The notes under the pieces are model-generated. The model had not been told where the DNA came from and searched no databases. It saw only the letters and a program-made list of their open reading frames with translations. A DNA stretch of 64,000 bases from Gammaproteobacteria bacterium (GTDB lineage: Bacteria; Pseudomonadota; Gammaproteobacteria; Ga0077536), in assembly GCA_024235015.1 (NCBI GenBank), contig JACKNG010000005.1, positions 372,001 to 436,000 of the forward strand, given 5' to 3'. The first letter of the stretch is position 1. Each line of letters opens with the position of its first letter. The position numbers and the translations under genes were made by a program. Positions 25,235 through 33,676 of the stretch are shown one piece after another.

Positions 25235-26190
25235 GCCCCTCCGCCGTCCCCCACGCTGCCGCCACGGCCGACGGCACCGTCGCCGCGTTCTACCGCTTCG
25301 CACCGCTCACCGATCTGCCGGGCCTGCGCGCGGCCCTGCTCGAGCAGGGCCGCCTGCTCGGCGTCAAGGGCAGCATCCTGCTCGCGCCGGAGGGGGTCAA
25401 CGGCAGCCTGGCCGGCCCGCGCGACCGGGTCGCGGCGATGCTGGAGTGCCTGTGCCAACGCGCCGGACTCGACCAGCTGTCAGCACGCCACGACCCGGTG
25501 CACGACATCCCTTTCCGGCGCTTCAAGGTCAAGCTCAAGCGCGAAATCGTGACCCTCGGCATCGCCGAGCTCAGCCCGCCGCCCCAATCCGGGCGCCGCG
25601 TCGGTCCGCGCGAATGGGACGCCCTGCTGCGGGACCCACAGGTCCTGGTGATCGACACGCGCAACGACTACGAGTACCGCATCGGCAGCTTCGCCGGGGC
25701 GGTCAACCCGCAGACCGCGCATTTCCGCGACTTCCCCCGCTTCGTCGCCGCGCAGCTCGGCGACCAGCGCGCACGCCCGATCGCGATGTTCTGTACTGGC
25801 GGCATCCGCTGCGAGAAGGCCAGCGCCTACCTGCTCGGCCAGGGTTTCGAACGGGTCTTCCAGCTCGACGGTGGCATCCTGCGCTACCTCGCCGAAACCG
25901 ACCCGGCGGACTCGGCCTGGCGCGGCGACTGCTTCGTGTTCGACGAACGCGTGGCGGTCGACCACGCGCTGAACGCGGCAGGCTACGAACAATGCCCGGC
26001 CTGCCGCCGCCCGGTGGCGCCGTCCGCACGCGGGCTGCCCGGTTACGAGGCCGGCGTATCCTGCGCCGCCTGCCATGCCGGGCTGCCCGCCGGCCGCCGC
26101 CGCACCCTGCGCGAGCGCGCGCGCCAGGTGCGCCTGGCCGCGGCACGCGGCGAATCCCACCTCGGCGCCGTGATGGCAGTCGACGACTGA
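25231..26190 (+). CDS. trhO: tRNA uridine-34 hydroxylase TrhO (YceA-type)
   Basis: 319-aa rhodanese-like protein that uses oxygen to hydroxylate U34 of tRNA, forming ho5U, the substrate for CmoB. An N-terminal ferredoxin-like domain (GVKGSILLAPEGVNGSLAG) is followed by a rhodanese domain with the family's catalytic CTGGIRCEKAS loop after VIDTRNDYEYRIGSF. The C-terminal tail has CPACRRP and CAACH, a zinc-ribbon-like Cys set common in TrhO. The start overlaps the cmoA stop as ATGA, indicating one operon. Confidence 0.94.
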   Translation: MSPSAVPHAAATADGTVAAFYRFAPLTDLPGLRAALLEQGRLLGVKGSILLAPEGVNGSLAGPRDRVAAMLECLCQRAGLDQLSARHDPVHDIPFRRFKVKLKREIVTLGIAELSPPPQSGRRVGPREWDALLRDPQVLVIDTRNDYEYRIGSFAGAVNPQTAHFRDFPRFVAAQLGDQRARPIAMFCTGGIRCEKASAYLLGQGFERVFQLDGGILRYLAETDPADSAWRGDCFVFDERVAVDHALNAAGYEQCPACRRPVAPSARGLPGYEAGVSCAACHAGLPAGRRRTLRERARQVRLAAARGESHLGAVMAVDD

Positions 26191-26203
26191 AGCCCGCGCG
26201 GGT

Positions 26204-26803
26204 TCAGGTCAGGTAGGACTCGATCAAGGCCGCGATCTCCTCGCGGCTCGCCTGCGGCGGTTGCAGCGGGAACCACAGCACGGCCTTGGCCAGGATCTGG
26301 TCGGCGATACGTGCACCGTCGAAGAAACCGTGCTCGTCGCGACACTGCTGCGGGAACCGCGTGACCAGGGCCAGTGCCGCACCGAGCAGCATCTCGCGCT
26401 CGGCTGCGCGCGCCGCGGCGGCCGGCGCTGCGGCCTCGGCTTCGACGCCCAGCACGACGCTGGCGATGAAATCGAGCAGCTGTTCGGCACAGGCTGGCAG
26501 CGCGACGGCGTGGTCGCGCGCCCAGCGGCGCAATTGCGCGGGGGTGACGTCGCCGTCGGACGCGACGCCGAGGTCGGCACCGAGGCGCGCATCGAGGGCC
26601 GCGGCCCACGCCGCGACCTCGCCCTGCCGGCACGCCGCCCAGCCCGCGGGATCGACCCCGAGCAGCAGCGGCACCGCCTCCACGCTGCGCCGCCAGGCGT
26701 CCCGCGCGACCCAGGTTTCGTACAGCGGCTGCAGCGCGCTCGCACCGGCGTCGACGTCCAGGGCCGCGCGCAGGCGCGCCACGAGAGCGGCCACCTCGCT
26801 CAC
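26204..26803 (-). CDS. Hypothetical protein, 199 aa
   Basis: Not recognised. A soluble, Ala/Leu-rich, mostly helical protein without signal peptide or membrane segment. The predicted sequence has a run of helices (ALQPLYETWVARDAWRRSV, DFIASVVLGVEAEAAAP) and ends in an acidic/aromatic tail. The GTG start at 26803 is inferred because GTGA overlaps the TGA stop of the PQQ sugar dehydrogenase gene by four bases, implying tight coupling. A chaperone or small-subunit role beside the dehydrogenase would fit, but nothing in the sequence shows it. Confidence 0.6.
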   Translation of the reverse strand: MSEVAALVARLRAALDVDAGASALQPLYETWVARDAWRRSVEAVPLLLGVDPAGWAACRQGEVAAWAAALDARLGADLGVASDGDVTPAQLRRWARDHAVALPACAEQLLDFIASVVLGVEAEAAAPAAAARAAEREMLLGAALALVTRFPQQCRDEHGFFDGARIADQILAKAVLWFPLQPPQASREEIAALIESYLT

Positions 26804-27939
26804 GGCGCGGTATAGCGCACGCGGTAGATGCGGCCACCGTGATCGTCGGACACCAGCAGGGAGCCGTCGGCGAGCATGGCGAAATCGACCGGCCGGCCCC
26901 AGTAGGCCTGGCCGTGCAGCCAGCCCGTGATGAAGGGCTCGTAGGCCGTCACCGCGCCGGTGTCGTCGACGAACGCGACCATGACGCGGTAACCGGCCTT
27001 CTGGCTGCGGTTCCACGAACCATGCTCGGCGACGAACAGCGCGCCCCGGTAGCGCGCCGGGAAAGCCCGTCCGCGGTAGAACTCGAGACCGAGTGGTGCC
27101 ACGTGGGCGCCCAGGGCGAGCGCCGGGGCGACGAATTCGAGGCCGTCGCCGGCAGCGCCGAATTCGGGATCGCGCAGGCCGTCGCCGTGGCGGTAGGGAA
27201 AGCCGAAGTGCTGCCCCGGCACGCTCACACGGTTGATCTCCCCGGGCGGGCGGTCGTCGCCGAGCCAGTCACGGCCGTTGTCGCTGAACCACAGCACCCC
27301 GCTGGCCGGATTCCAGTCGAAACCGACCGAGTTGCGCACGCCCCGCGCCACGCTGCGGCGCTCGCCGCCGCTCGCCGTCATGCTCAGGATCGAGGCATAG
27401 GGCGGGCGCGGATCGCACACGTTGCACGGCGCCCCGACCGGCACGTAGAGCCGGCCATCGGGCCCGAAGGCGATGAACTTCCAACCATGGTGGGCGTCAC
27501 CCGGCAGGTCGTCGACCACCACGCTGGGTTCACGCCCGGCGACCGTGTGCTCGTCGACGTCGTCGAAGCGCAGTATGCGGCTGACCGCCGCCACGTACAG
27601 GCTGCCGTCGCGATAGGCGATCCCGCTCGGCATGTAGAGGCCCTCGGCCAGCACCTCGACGCGATCGGCGCGGCCGTCGTTGTCGTCATCGTGGATGGCA
27701 TGGACCAGCCCGGCCTCGCGCGAACCGGCGAAGACCGTACCGTTGGCGCCGATCGCGAGCTGGCGGGCATCGGTGACGCCCTCGGCGTAGGTGGTGATGG
27801 TGAAGCCGGGCGGCAACACGAGATCGCGGGCATCGAACGCCGCCAGCGGGGCGGCAAACAAGGCCGCGGTGAGCAGCACGAACGCGGCGGCCATGCGACC
27901 AGGAGACGCCGGGCTCCGCTTGTACGGGGTGACGCGCAC
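26800..27939 (-). CDS. PQQ-dependent sugar dehydrogenase-like protein
   Basis: 379-aa secreted six-bladed beta-propeller related to soluble quinoprotein glucose dehydrogenase and sorbosone dehydrogenase. Signal peptide about 16-34 (MAAAFVLLTAALFAAPLAAF). Propeller hallmarks: LPPGFTITTYAEGVTDARQL, GLYMPSGIAYRDGSLYVA, HHGWKFIAFGPDGRLYVPVG, and FVAEHGSWNRS. A CNVCDP Cys pair is present. It would oxidise an aldose or similar compound in the periplasm. No pqq biosynthesis genes are in the window. Confidence 0.85.
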   Translation of the reverse strand: MRVTPYKRSPASPGRMAAAFVLLTAALFAAPLAAFDARDLVLPPGFTITTYAEGVTDARQLAIGANGTVFAGSREAGLVHAIHDDDNDGRADRVEVLAEGLYMPSGIAYRDGSLYVAAVSRILRFDDVDEHTVAGREPSVVVDDLPGDAHHGWKFIAFGPDGRLYVPVGAPCNVCDPRPPYASILSMTASGGERRSVARGVRNSVGFDWNPASGVLWFSDNGRDWLGDDRPPGEINRVSVPGQHFGFPYRHGDGLRDPEFGAAGDGLEFVAPALALGAHVAPLGLEFYRGRAFPARYRGALFVAEHGSWNRSQKAGYRVMVAFVDDTGAVTAYEPFITGWLHGQAYWGRPVDFAMLADGSLLVSDDHGGRIYRVRYTAP

Positions 27940-27954
27940 CGCTCTGCGCGTCGC

Positions 27955-29262
27955 TCAGAATTCCTGCGACATCTTCTCGGTCGTGACCGAAAGACGGTGG
28001 ATCAGCGTACGCAGGAAGACCTTGAGGAAGCGTACCTGGCAGTTGAGCGAAACCTGGCTGATGACCGTCGAGTTGACCTTGAGCAACGAGGTCGGCCCGC
28101 GCGCGACGATGGTCGCGGTGCGCTTGGTCTTGGCCAGGTAGCCCATCTCGCCGAAACAGTCACCGGCCAGCAGTTGCCGCAGATCCTTGCTGTGCTTCTG
28201 CACCGAGACCTCGCCGTGCACGATGATGTAGAAGGAATCGTCGAGTTCTCCTTCGATGATGATCTCGGCGCCGTCCTTGTAATCCTGCCACTTGCCGGCG
28301 CGCACGATTTCCCAGATCTCGGCATCCGGAAAGCCGTCGAAGAAGTCGAGCTGCTTGACGGCGAGGAACTGCTCCTGCTCGGTGATGTTCTCCTGCGGCG
28401 CCTCGAGCAGCGCATCGAAGGCCTTGCTCAGGTCAGAGGCCAGTTCCATGCCCATCTGGTAACGGTCGGCGCGATCCTTTGCCATTGCGCGCTTGACGAT
28501 GCGGGACAGCGCTTCGGGGATCTCCGAGCGCAATTCACGCACGTCCGCCGGGTCCTCGTTGAGGATGCGCTGGACCAGACGCGAGAACGATTCTGCCGCG
28601 AACGGATGCTTGCCGGTCAGCAACTCGTACATGATCACGCCGAGCGAGAAGATGTCGGTCTGGCTCGTGATGTAGTCCTCCGTGACCTGCTCCGGCGACA
28701 TGTAGCGCGGCGAGCCGACCATGCCCATCGGCATGGTCTCGGTGGAGTCCATCTTGGTCAGGTGGGCGATACTGAAATCGCCGATTTTGACGTCGCCATC
28801 CTGGGTCACCAGGATGTTGGTCGGCTTGATGTCGCGATGGATGACGCCCTGCTTGTGTGCGTAGTCGAGCGCCTTGGCACACTTGAAGATCATCTCGACG
28901 ACCTTGTCGATCGACTGCAGGTTGTCGGCGCGGCAGTAGTCCTTGAGCGTCTCGCCGCCCTCGACGAGTTCCATCACGATGTAGCAGGTATCGCCGTCGA
29001 CGCCGGCATCGTAGATGCCGATGATGTTCGGATGGGTGAGGCGGCCGGCGGTGTGGGCCTCGTTGAAGAACATCTTGCGGTAACGGTCACCGCCTTCTTC
29101 GTCGTTCAGTTGCTCGGCGTGCGCAACCTTGATGGCGACCTGGCGATCGATGTAGGGGTCGTGCCCGAGGTAGACGGTGCCCATGCTGCCGCGCCCGATC
29201 TCGCGCATGACCTCGTACTTGCCTAACCTGTCGGGGATCTGGGCGCTCATGATGTCGTGCAT
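27955..29262 (-). CDS. Ser/Thr protein kinase with cNMP-binding domain (paralogue 1)
   Basis: 435-aa Hanks-type kinase with a C-terminal cyclic-nucleotide-binding-like domain. Kinase parts in order: glycine loop GRGSMGTVYLG, VAIKV lysine, HRDIKPTNILV catalytic loop, APE equivalent GSPRYMSPEQ. The Mg-binding DFG is replaced by DFS (162-164). The last 130 residues carry FFDGFPDAEIW, SFYIIVHGEVSVQ and the phosphate-binding cassette GDCFGEMGYLAKTKRTAT. ATG at 29262 is used; the in-frame ATG at 29250 may be the real start. Paralogous gene lies at 31090-32388 with pgi between them. cNMP ligand and targets are unknown. Confidence 0.92.
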   Translation of the reverse strand: MHDIMSAQIPDRLGKYEVMREIGRGSMGTVYLGHDPYIDRQVAIKVAHAEQLNDEEGGDRYRKMFFNEAHTAGRLTHPNIIGIYDAGVDGDTCYIVMELVEGGETLKDYCRADNLQSIDKVVEMIFKCAKALDYAHKQGVIHRDIKPTNILVTQDGDVKIGDFSIAHLTKMDSTETMPMGMVGSPRYMSPEQVTEDYITSQTDIFSLGVIMYELLTGKHPFAAESFSRLVQRILNEDPADVRELRSEIPEALSRIVKRAMAKDRADRYQMGMELASDLSKAFDALLEAPQENITEQEQFLAVKQLDFFDGFPDAEIWEIVRAGKWQDYKDGAEIIIEGELDDSFYIIVHGEVSVQKHSKDLRQLLAGDCFGEMGYLAKTKRTATIVARGPTSLLKVNSTVISQVSLNCQVRFLKVFLRTLIHRLSVTTEKMSQEF

Positions 29263-29419
29263 TCATCCGTGGTCATGATCGCAATCGCTCCGGAGCCCCG
29301 GCCGTGGGCCGACGGAACGCGGCAATACGCGGTGGATGGAGGCATATTAATTGAATTCCCGCAGGCTGGATAGCAAGGCGCCGACGGCGCGGAATCCCCC
29401 GCACAGCACACCGACCACG

Positions 29420-29425
29420 TAGAAT
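29420..29425 (+). promoter_or_regulatory. Candidate -10 (TAGAAT) for pgi
   Basis: TAGAAT lies 55 bases before the pgi ATG at 29481 and covers an alternative in-frame ATG at 29424, which would therefore not be transcribed. No clear -35 at 17 bases. It supports the downstream start. Confidence 0.35.
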
Positions 29426-29480
29426 GGCGTCGACCGACCACGCCTTGGCGGTAGGCCGCCGAACCCGGATCCTGGTGACC

Positions 29481-31076
29481 ATGAAACCGACTCTCTCGCC
29501 CTTGCTCAGCGAACTCGAGCAGCGTGCTGCCAAGCACGCCGAACTGTCCATCACCCGCCTGTTCGAGTGGGAACCGGACCGCCTGCAGCGCATGAGCGCC
29601 GCCGCCGCCGGCATCACGCTCGATTTCAGCAAGCAGTGCCTCGACCGCGGGACCCTCGACCTGCTCGGACGGCTCGCCGATAGCGCCGGCGTGGCCGCTG
29701 CGCGCGATGCCATGCTGGCCGGTGACATCGTCAACCCGACCGAGCAGCGGGCGGTCCTCCACACCGCCCTGCGCGCACCCGGTGGAGCGGCCCACGCCCG
29801 CCTCGTATCCGAAGTACAGGAGCGCATGGCGGCACTGGTCGAGGCGACCGCCGACGGCGAACTGCTCGGGGCGACCGGCGCGCGTTTCACCGACGTCGTC
29901 AATATCGGCATCGGCGGCTCGCACCTCGGGCCGCAACTGGCCTGCGACGCCCTGCGCTACCAGGCCGACGGACCGCTGCGCTGCCACTTCCTCGCCAACG
30001 TCGACGGCGGCGAGTTCGATCGCATCACCGCCGGCCTGGACCCGCGCTCGACCCTGTTCATCATCGCGTCGAAATCCTTCACCACCGCCGAAACCCGCCT
30101 CAACGCCCACTCGGCGCGCGCCTGGCTGAGCGCGGCGCTGGGCGTCGATGCCGATGTCGGCAGGCACTTCGTCGCGGTGACTGCCAACACCGAACGCGCC
30201 GTCGAGTTCGGCATCGACGCCGGGCGGGTGTACCCGATGTGGGACTGGGTCGGCGGGCGCTACTCGATGTGGTCGGCTATCGGCTTACCCATCGCGCTCG
30301 GCGCCGGCATGGTCGCGTTCCGCGAACTGCTGGCCGGCGCGGCGGAGATGGACCAGCACTTCGCCACCGCGTCGACCCTGGGCAACCTGCCGATGCTGCT
30401 GGGTGTGATCGGGGTGTGGAACCTCAATTGCCTCGGCGCCGAGTCCTACGCCGTCGTGCCCTACGACGACCGCCTGCGCTACCTGCCCGACTACCTGCAG
30501 CAGCTCGAGATGGAGAGCAACGGCAAGCGCGTCGGTCTCGACAACGCGGTGCTCGATCATCACACGGCTGCAGTGACCTGGGGCGGCCTCGGCACCAATG
30601 CCCAGCATGCCTTCTTCCAGCTGCTGCACCAGGGCACCCGCTTCATACCGGTCGACTTCGTGGTCGCCCTGCAGCACCCGGCGGGACGGCGCGCGCACCA
30701 CGATGCGCTGGTCGCCAACTGCTTCGCCCAGGCCGAAGCGCTGATGCACGGGCGGCGCTTCGACGAGGCCGTCGACGAACACGGCATCGACCTCGGACGT
30801 CACCGCACCACCCCGGGCAACCGGCCGAGTTCGATGCTCGTGCTCGACGAACTCACACCGCGCACGCTCGGCGCGCTGATCGCGCTCTACGAGCACAAGA
30901 CCCTCGTACAGAGCGTTATCTGGAACATCAACGCCTTCGACCAGTGGGGCGTCGAACTGGGCAAGGTGCTCGCCGCCGACATCCTCGCCGAGCTGGACGA
31001 CCCGGCGCGCACGCAGCGGCACGATCCGTCGACAGCGGCGCTGATCGCGCGCTACCGCGCGAGCCGCGGCGCCTGA
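29481..31076 (+). CDS. pgi: Glucose-6-phosphate isomerase
   Basis: 531-aa enzyme that interconverts glucose-6-phosphate and fructose-6-phosphate. Family signatures: VVNIGIGGSHLGP, SKSFTTAET, MWDWVGGRYSMWSAIGLPIAL, LEMESNGKR, and the C-terminal FDQWGVELGK. Catalytic Glu, His and Lys regions are intact. Start at ATG 29481 matches the usual family length; an upstream ATG at 29424 sits on a candidate -10 box. It is wedged between two kinase genes transcribed in the other direction, 13 bp from the end of the second. Confidence 0.96.
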   Translation: MKPTLSPLLSELEQRAAKHAELSITRLFEWEPDRLQRMSAAAAGITLDFSKQCLDRGTLDLLGRLADSAGVAAARDAMLAGDIVNPTEQRAVLHTALRAPGGAAHARLVSEVQERMAALVEATADGELLGATGARFTDVVNIGIGGSHLGPQLACDALRYQADGPLRCHFLANVDGGEFDRITAGLDPRSTLFIIASKSFTTAETRLNAHSARAWLSAALGVDADVGRHFVAVTANTERAVEFGIDAGRVYPMWDWVGGRYSMWSAIGLPIALGAGMVAFRELLAGAAEMDQHFATASTLGNLPMLLGVIGVWNLNCLGAESYAVVPYDDRLRYLPDYLQQLEMESNGKRVGLDNAVLDHHTAAVTWGGLGTNAQHAFFQLLHQGTRFIPVDFVVALQHPAGRRAHHDALVANCFAQAEALMHGRRFDEAVDEHGIDLGRHRTTPGNRPSSMLVLDELTPRTLGALIALYEHKTLVQSVIWNINAFDQWGVELGKVLAADILAELDDPARTQRHDPSTAALIARYRASRGA

Positions 31077-31089
31077 ACGCAGCGCTGCC

Positions 31090-32388
31090 TCAGTTGGCGC
31101 TGTTGCGCACCATCATCTCGGTGGTCTTCGAGAGGCGATCGATGAGCGTCTTCAGGAACACCTTGTAGAACCTCAGCTGGCATTCGTGGGAGACCTGTTC
31201 GATCAGCGTCGAGTTCACCTTCATCAGTGATACCGGGCCGTTGGCGGTAACGCTGGCGGTGCGCTTGATGCGATTGAGATAGCCCATCTCGCCGAAGCAA
31301 TCGCCTTCGCCGAGCTTGCCGACGAACTGGCCCTTCTTGCTCACGATGACGTCGCCGCTGATGATGATGAAGAACGAATCCTCGACGTCGCCCTCGGCGA
31401 CGATGCGCTCGTCGACATCGACATCGACCCACACGCTGGCCCGGATGATTTCCCAGATCTCGGAATCGGGGAAGCCGCGAAAGAACTCGAGTTCCTTGAC
31501 CCGCTCGAACTTGTCCTTGATCGAGATGTCTTCCTGCGGTCGCTCGAGGTGCGTGAAAACCATGCTGAGATCGGACGCGAGATCGATGCCCATGCGGTAA
31601 CGCCGGTCCGTGGTTTTCTCCAGCGCCCGGCAGATGATGCGCTCGAGCACGTCCGGCGTGTCCGTCCGGTACTGGCGCATCGGCGTCGGTTCCTCGTTGA
31701 CGATCTTGTGCACCAGCGCCGAGAAGCTTTCGCCGCCGAACGGGTGGTGACCGGTGACGAGCTCGTAGGCGACGATGCCGAGCGAGAAGAGGTCGGTCTG
31801 GTTGGTGATGATGTCTTCGTGTACCTGTTCCGGCGACATATAGCGCGGCGACCCCACGAACCCCATCGGCATCGTCTGGGTGGTGTCGGTACGCGCGGCA
31901 TGGGCGATGCTGAAATCGGCGATTTTCACGTCCATGTCGTCGGTCAGCAGGATATTGGACGGCTTGATGTCGCGATGGATCACGCCCTGCCGGTGCGCAT
32001 AATCCAGCGCCTTGGCACACTTGAAGACGATCTCGGCCGCCTGGTGCAGGGGCAGCAGGCGGTCGGGACGGCAGAAGTTGCGCACCGTCGTGCCCGAGGC
32101 GACCAGCTCCATGACGATGTAACACATCTCGCCGTCGACGCCGGCATCGAAGATGTCGAGGATGTTGGGGTGGCGCAGCATGCCGGCGGTGTGCGCTTCG
32201 TTGAAGAACATCTTGCGGAAGCGTTCACCGGTGTCGCGATCCTTGAGCGCTTCGGCCAGGGCGACCTTCACCGCCACCGCGCGGTCGATGTAGGGATCGT
32301 AGGCACGGTAGACCACGCCCATGCTGCCGCGGCCGATTTCCTCCTCGATCTCGTACTTGCCGAGCTTGGTCGGCGCATTGTCCTTCAT
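31090..32388 (-). CDS. Ser/Thr protein kinase with cNMP-binding domain (paralogue 2)
   Basis: 432-aa close paralogue of the kinase at 27955-29262 with the same layout. Kinase: GRGSMGVVYRAYDPYIDRAVAVKV, catalytic loop HRDIKPSNILL, activation end GSPRYMSPEQ, again with DFS (158-160) for DFG. The linker ERPQEDISIKD leads into the cNMP-like domain: FFRGFPDSEIW, SFFIIISGDVIVSKKG, GDCFGEMGYLNRIKRTAS. C-terminal helices resemble those of paralogue 1. Presumably a duplication; both are convergent with or flank pgi. Targets are unknown. Confidence 0.92.
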   Translation of the reverse strand: MKDNAPTKLGKYEIEEEIGRGSMGVVYRAYDPYIDRAVAVKVALAEALKDRDTGERFRKMFFNEAHTAGMLRHPNILDIFDAGVDGEMCYIVMELVASGTTVRNFCRPDRLLPLHQAAEIVFKCAKALDYAHRQGVIHRDIKPSNILLTDDMDVKIADFSIAHAARTDTTQTMPMGFVGSPRYMSPEQVHEDIITNQTDLFSLGIVAYELVTGHHPFGGESFSALVHKIVNEEPTPMRQYRTDTPDVLERIICRALEKTTDRRYRMGIDLASDLSMVFTHLERPQEDISIKDKFERVKELEFFRGFPDSEIWEIIRASVWVDVDVDERIVAEGDVEDSFFIIISGDVIVSKKGQFVGKLGEGDCFGEMGYLNRIKRTASVTANGPVSLMKVNSTLIEQVSHECQLRFYKVFLKTLIDRLSKTTEMMVRNSAN

Positions 32389-32567
32389 GGGAAATCCACT
32401 ACCCGCGCAGCGCGCATTCGGATCTGCGGTCCGCCGCGGCGCCGCCCTGCGCGACGCAGCGCCGCCCCGCACGGCCGGCCGCGCAAATGGTGGCCATTGC
32501 GCGGGGTATTTGCAAGGTTGCGGGCGAACCTTGGTCGACCGCGCGGGTCGGACGGTGAGGCCCACCG

Positions 32568-32573
32568 TATAAT
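32568..32573 (+). promoter_or_regulatory. Perfect TATAAT box just before sco
   Basis: Exact TATAAT ends seven bases before the ATG at 32580, so transcription would start at or next to the start codon, giving a leaderless mRNA. The -35 is weak (GGGTCG at 17 bases), and no Shine-Dalgarno-like sequence is present between, consistent with leaderless initiation. Confidence 0.5.
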
Positions 32574-32579
32574 GCCGCG

Positions 32580-33233
32580 ATGAACGACACCAAGCCGGCT
32601 TCACACCTCGGCATCATCCTGCTCGGCGCCATCGTCATGGCCACCGCCTTCGCCGCCGGCATGTGGCTGTCCTCGACACGCCATGCAGGCGAGGCCGGCG
32701 GCATCGACGGCCTCCTGTGGCCGGACCCACCGCAGCTCGCGGGATTCCATCTCGTCGACCAGCATGGTCGCCCCCTGGAGGCTGCCGACCTGCGCGGACA
32801 CTGGTCGCTGATGTTCTTCGGTTTCACCCATTGCCCCGACGTCTGCCCGACCACGCTCGCCGCGCTGGCCCGTGCCGAGGACCAGTTACGCAAGCAGCCA
32901 GCTTACGGGGAGAGCGGACGCGTGGTGTTCGTCTCCGTCGATCCCGAGCGCGATACGCCGGAAGTGATCGCCGAATACGTGAACTACTTCTCACCGGACT
33001 TCATCGGTGCGACGGCCTCGGAGAGTGAGCTGCGCGCACTGGGGCGCAATCTCGGCGTGCTGTTCATGAAGGTCGAACAGGCCGACGGCGGCTACTCGGT
33101 GGATCACTCGGCCGGCGTCTTCTTCGTCAGCCCGCAACTCGAACTGCTCAGCGTGCTCACGCCACCCTACACCGCGGCGGACATCGTGCGACGCTTCACC
33201 GCCGTGAGCCAATTTCTAGAGAAACAAGGATGA
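32580..33233 (+). CDS. SCO1/SenC family copper chaperone
   Basis: 217-aa membrane-anchored thioredoxin-fold protein that delivers copper, or reduces the CuA cysteines, in cytochrome c oxidase assembly. One N-terminal membrane helix (HLGIILLGAIVMATAFAAG). The metal site is CPDVC (Cys85, Cys89) with His176 in VDHSAGVFF. FFGFTHCPDVCP and VSVDPERDTPEVIAEY are family hallmarks. It overlaps the PCuAC gene by four bases and is followed by psd. No oxidase subunit gene is in the window. Confidence 0.93.
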   Translation: MNDTKPASHLGIILLGAIVMATAFAAGMWLSSTRHAGEAGGIDGLLWPDPPQLAGFHLVDQHGRPLEAADLRGHWSLMFFGFTHCPDVCPTTLAALARAEDQLRKQPAYGESGRVVFVSVDPERDTPEVIAEYVNYFSPDFIGATASESELRALGRNLGVLFMKVEQADGGYSVDHSAGVFFVSPQLELLSVLTPPYTAADIVRRFTAVSQFLEKQG

Positions 33234-33676
33234 AGAACCCCGCCATGACAGTTGCGACGCTGGTCGCCATCCTGCTCGCCGCCGGCCCGGCGGCGGCTTG
33301 TGATCACCTGCGTGCGGAGCGTGGTTGGCTGCGACAACCGCCACCGGGCAGCGACAGCGCCGCGGCCTACCTCGTCCTGCACAACGACGGTAGCGAGGCA
33401 CTTACGGTGCGCGGGGTATCGAGTCCCGCCTTCGCCCGCGCCATGATGCACGAGACGCGCTACGTCGAGGGTCGCGCCGAGATGCGTCATCTCCATGCCG
33501 TGGAGATCGCGCCCGGCGGGCGCTTCGAGGCGCGTCCGGGTGGCGCCCATCTCATGCTGGTCGAGCCACGGCAGACGCTCGCCCTGGACGACATGGTCGA
33601 ACTGCGTTTCGAATGCGCGCAGGGCGACCCGCTGGTGACCTGGGTGCCGGTACGACGCAGCGCGCCGACGCCGTGA
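33230..33676 (+). CDS. PCuAC-type periplasmic copper chaperone
   Basis: 148-aa exported protein with a cleavable signal peptide (about 1-23, AAGPAAACD). It carries the PCuAC metal-binding layout: Met-rich MMHETRYVEGRAEM followed by His-Leu-His and a distal GGAHLML. It passes Cu(I) to Sco or the CuA site. The ATG overlaps the sco stop and its own stop overlaps the psd start, so all three form one operon. Confidence 0.9.
   Translation: MKNPAMTVATLVAILLAAGPAAACDHLRAERGWLRQPPPGSDSAAAYLVLHNDGSEALTVRGVSSPAFARAMMHETRYVEGRAEMRHLHAVEIAPGGRFEARPGGAHLMLVEPRQTLALDDMVELRFECAQGDPLVTWVPVRRSAPTP

Noticed and set aside
29424..29480. Longer start for pgi at 29424.
   Set aside because: It lies on a candidate TAGAAT -10 box, has no ribosome site and adds residues not expected in the family.
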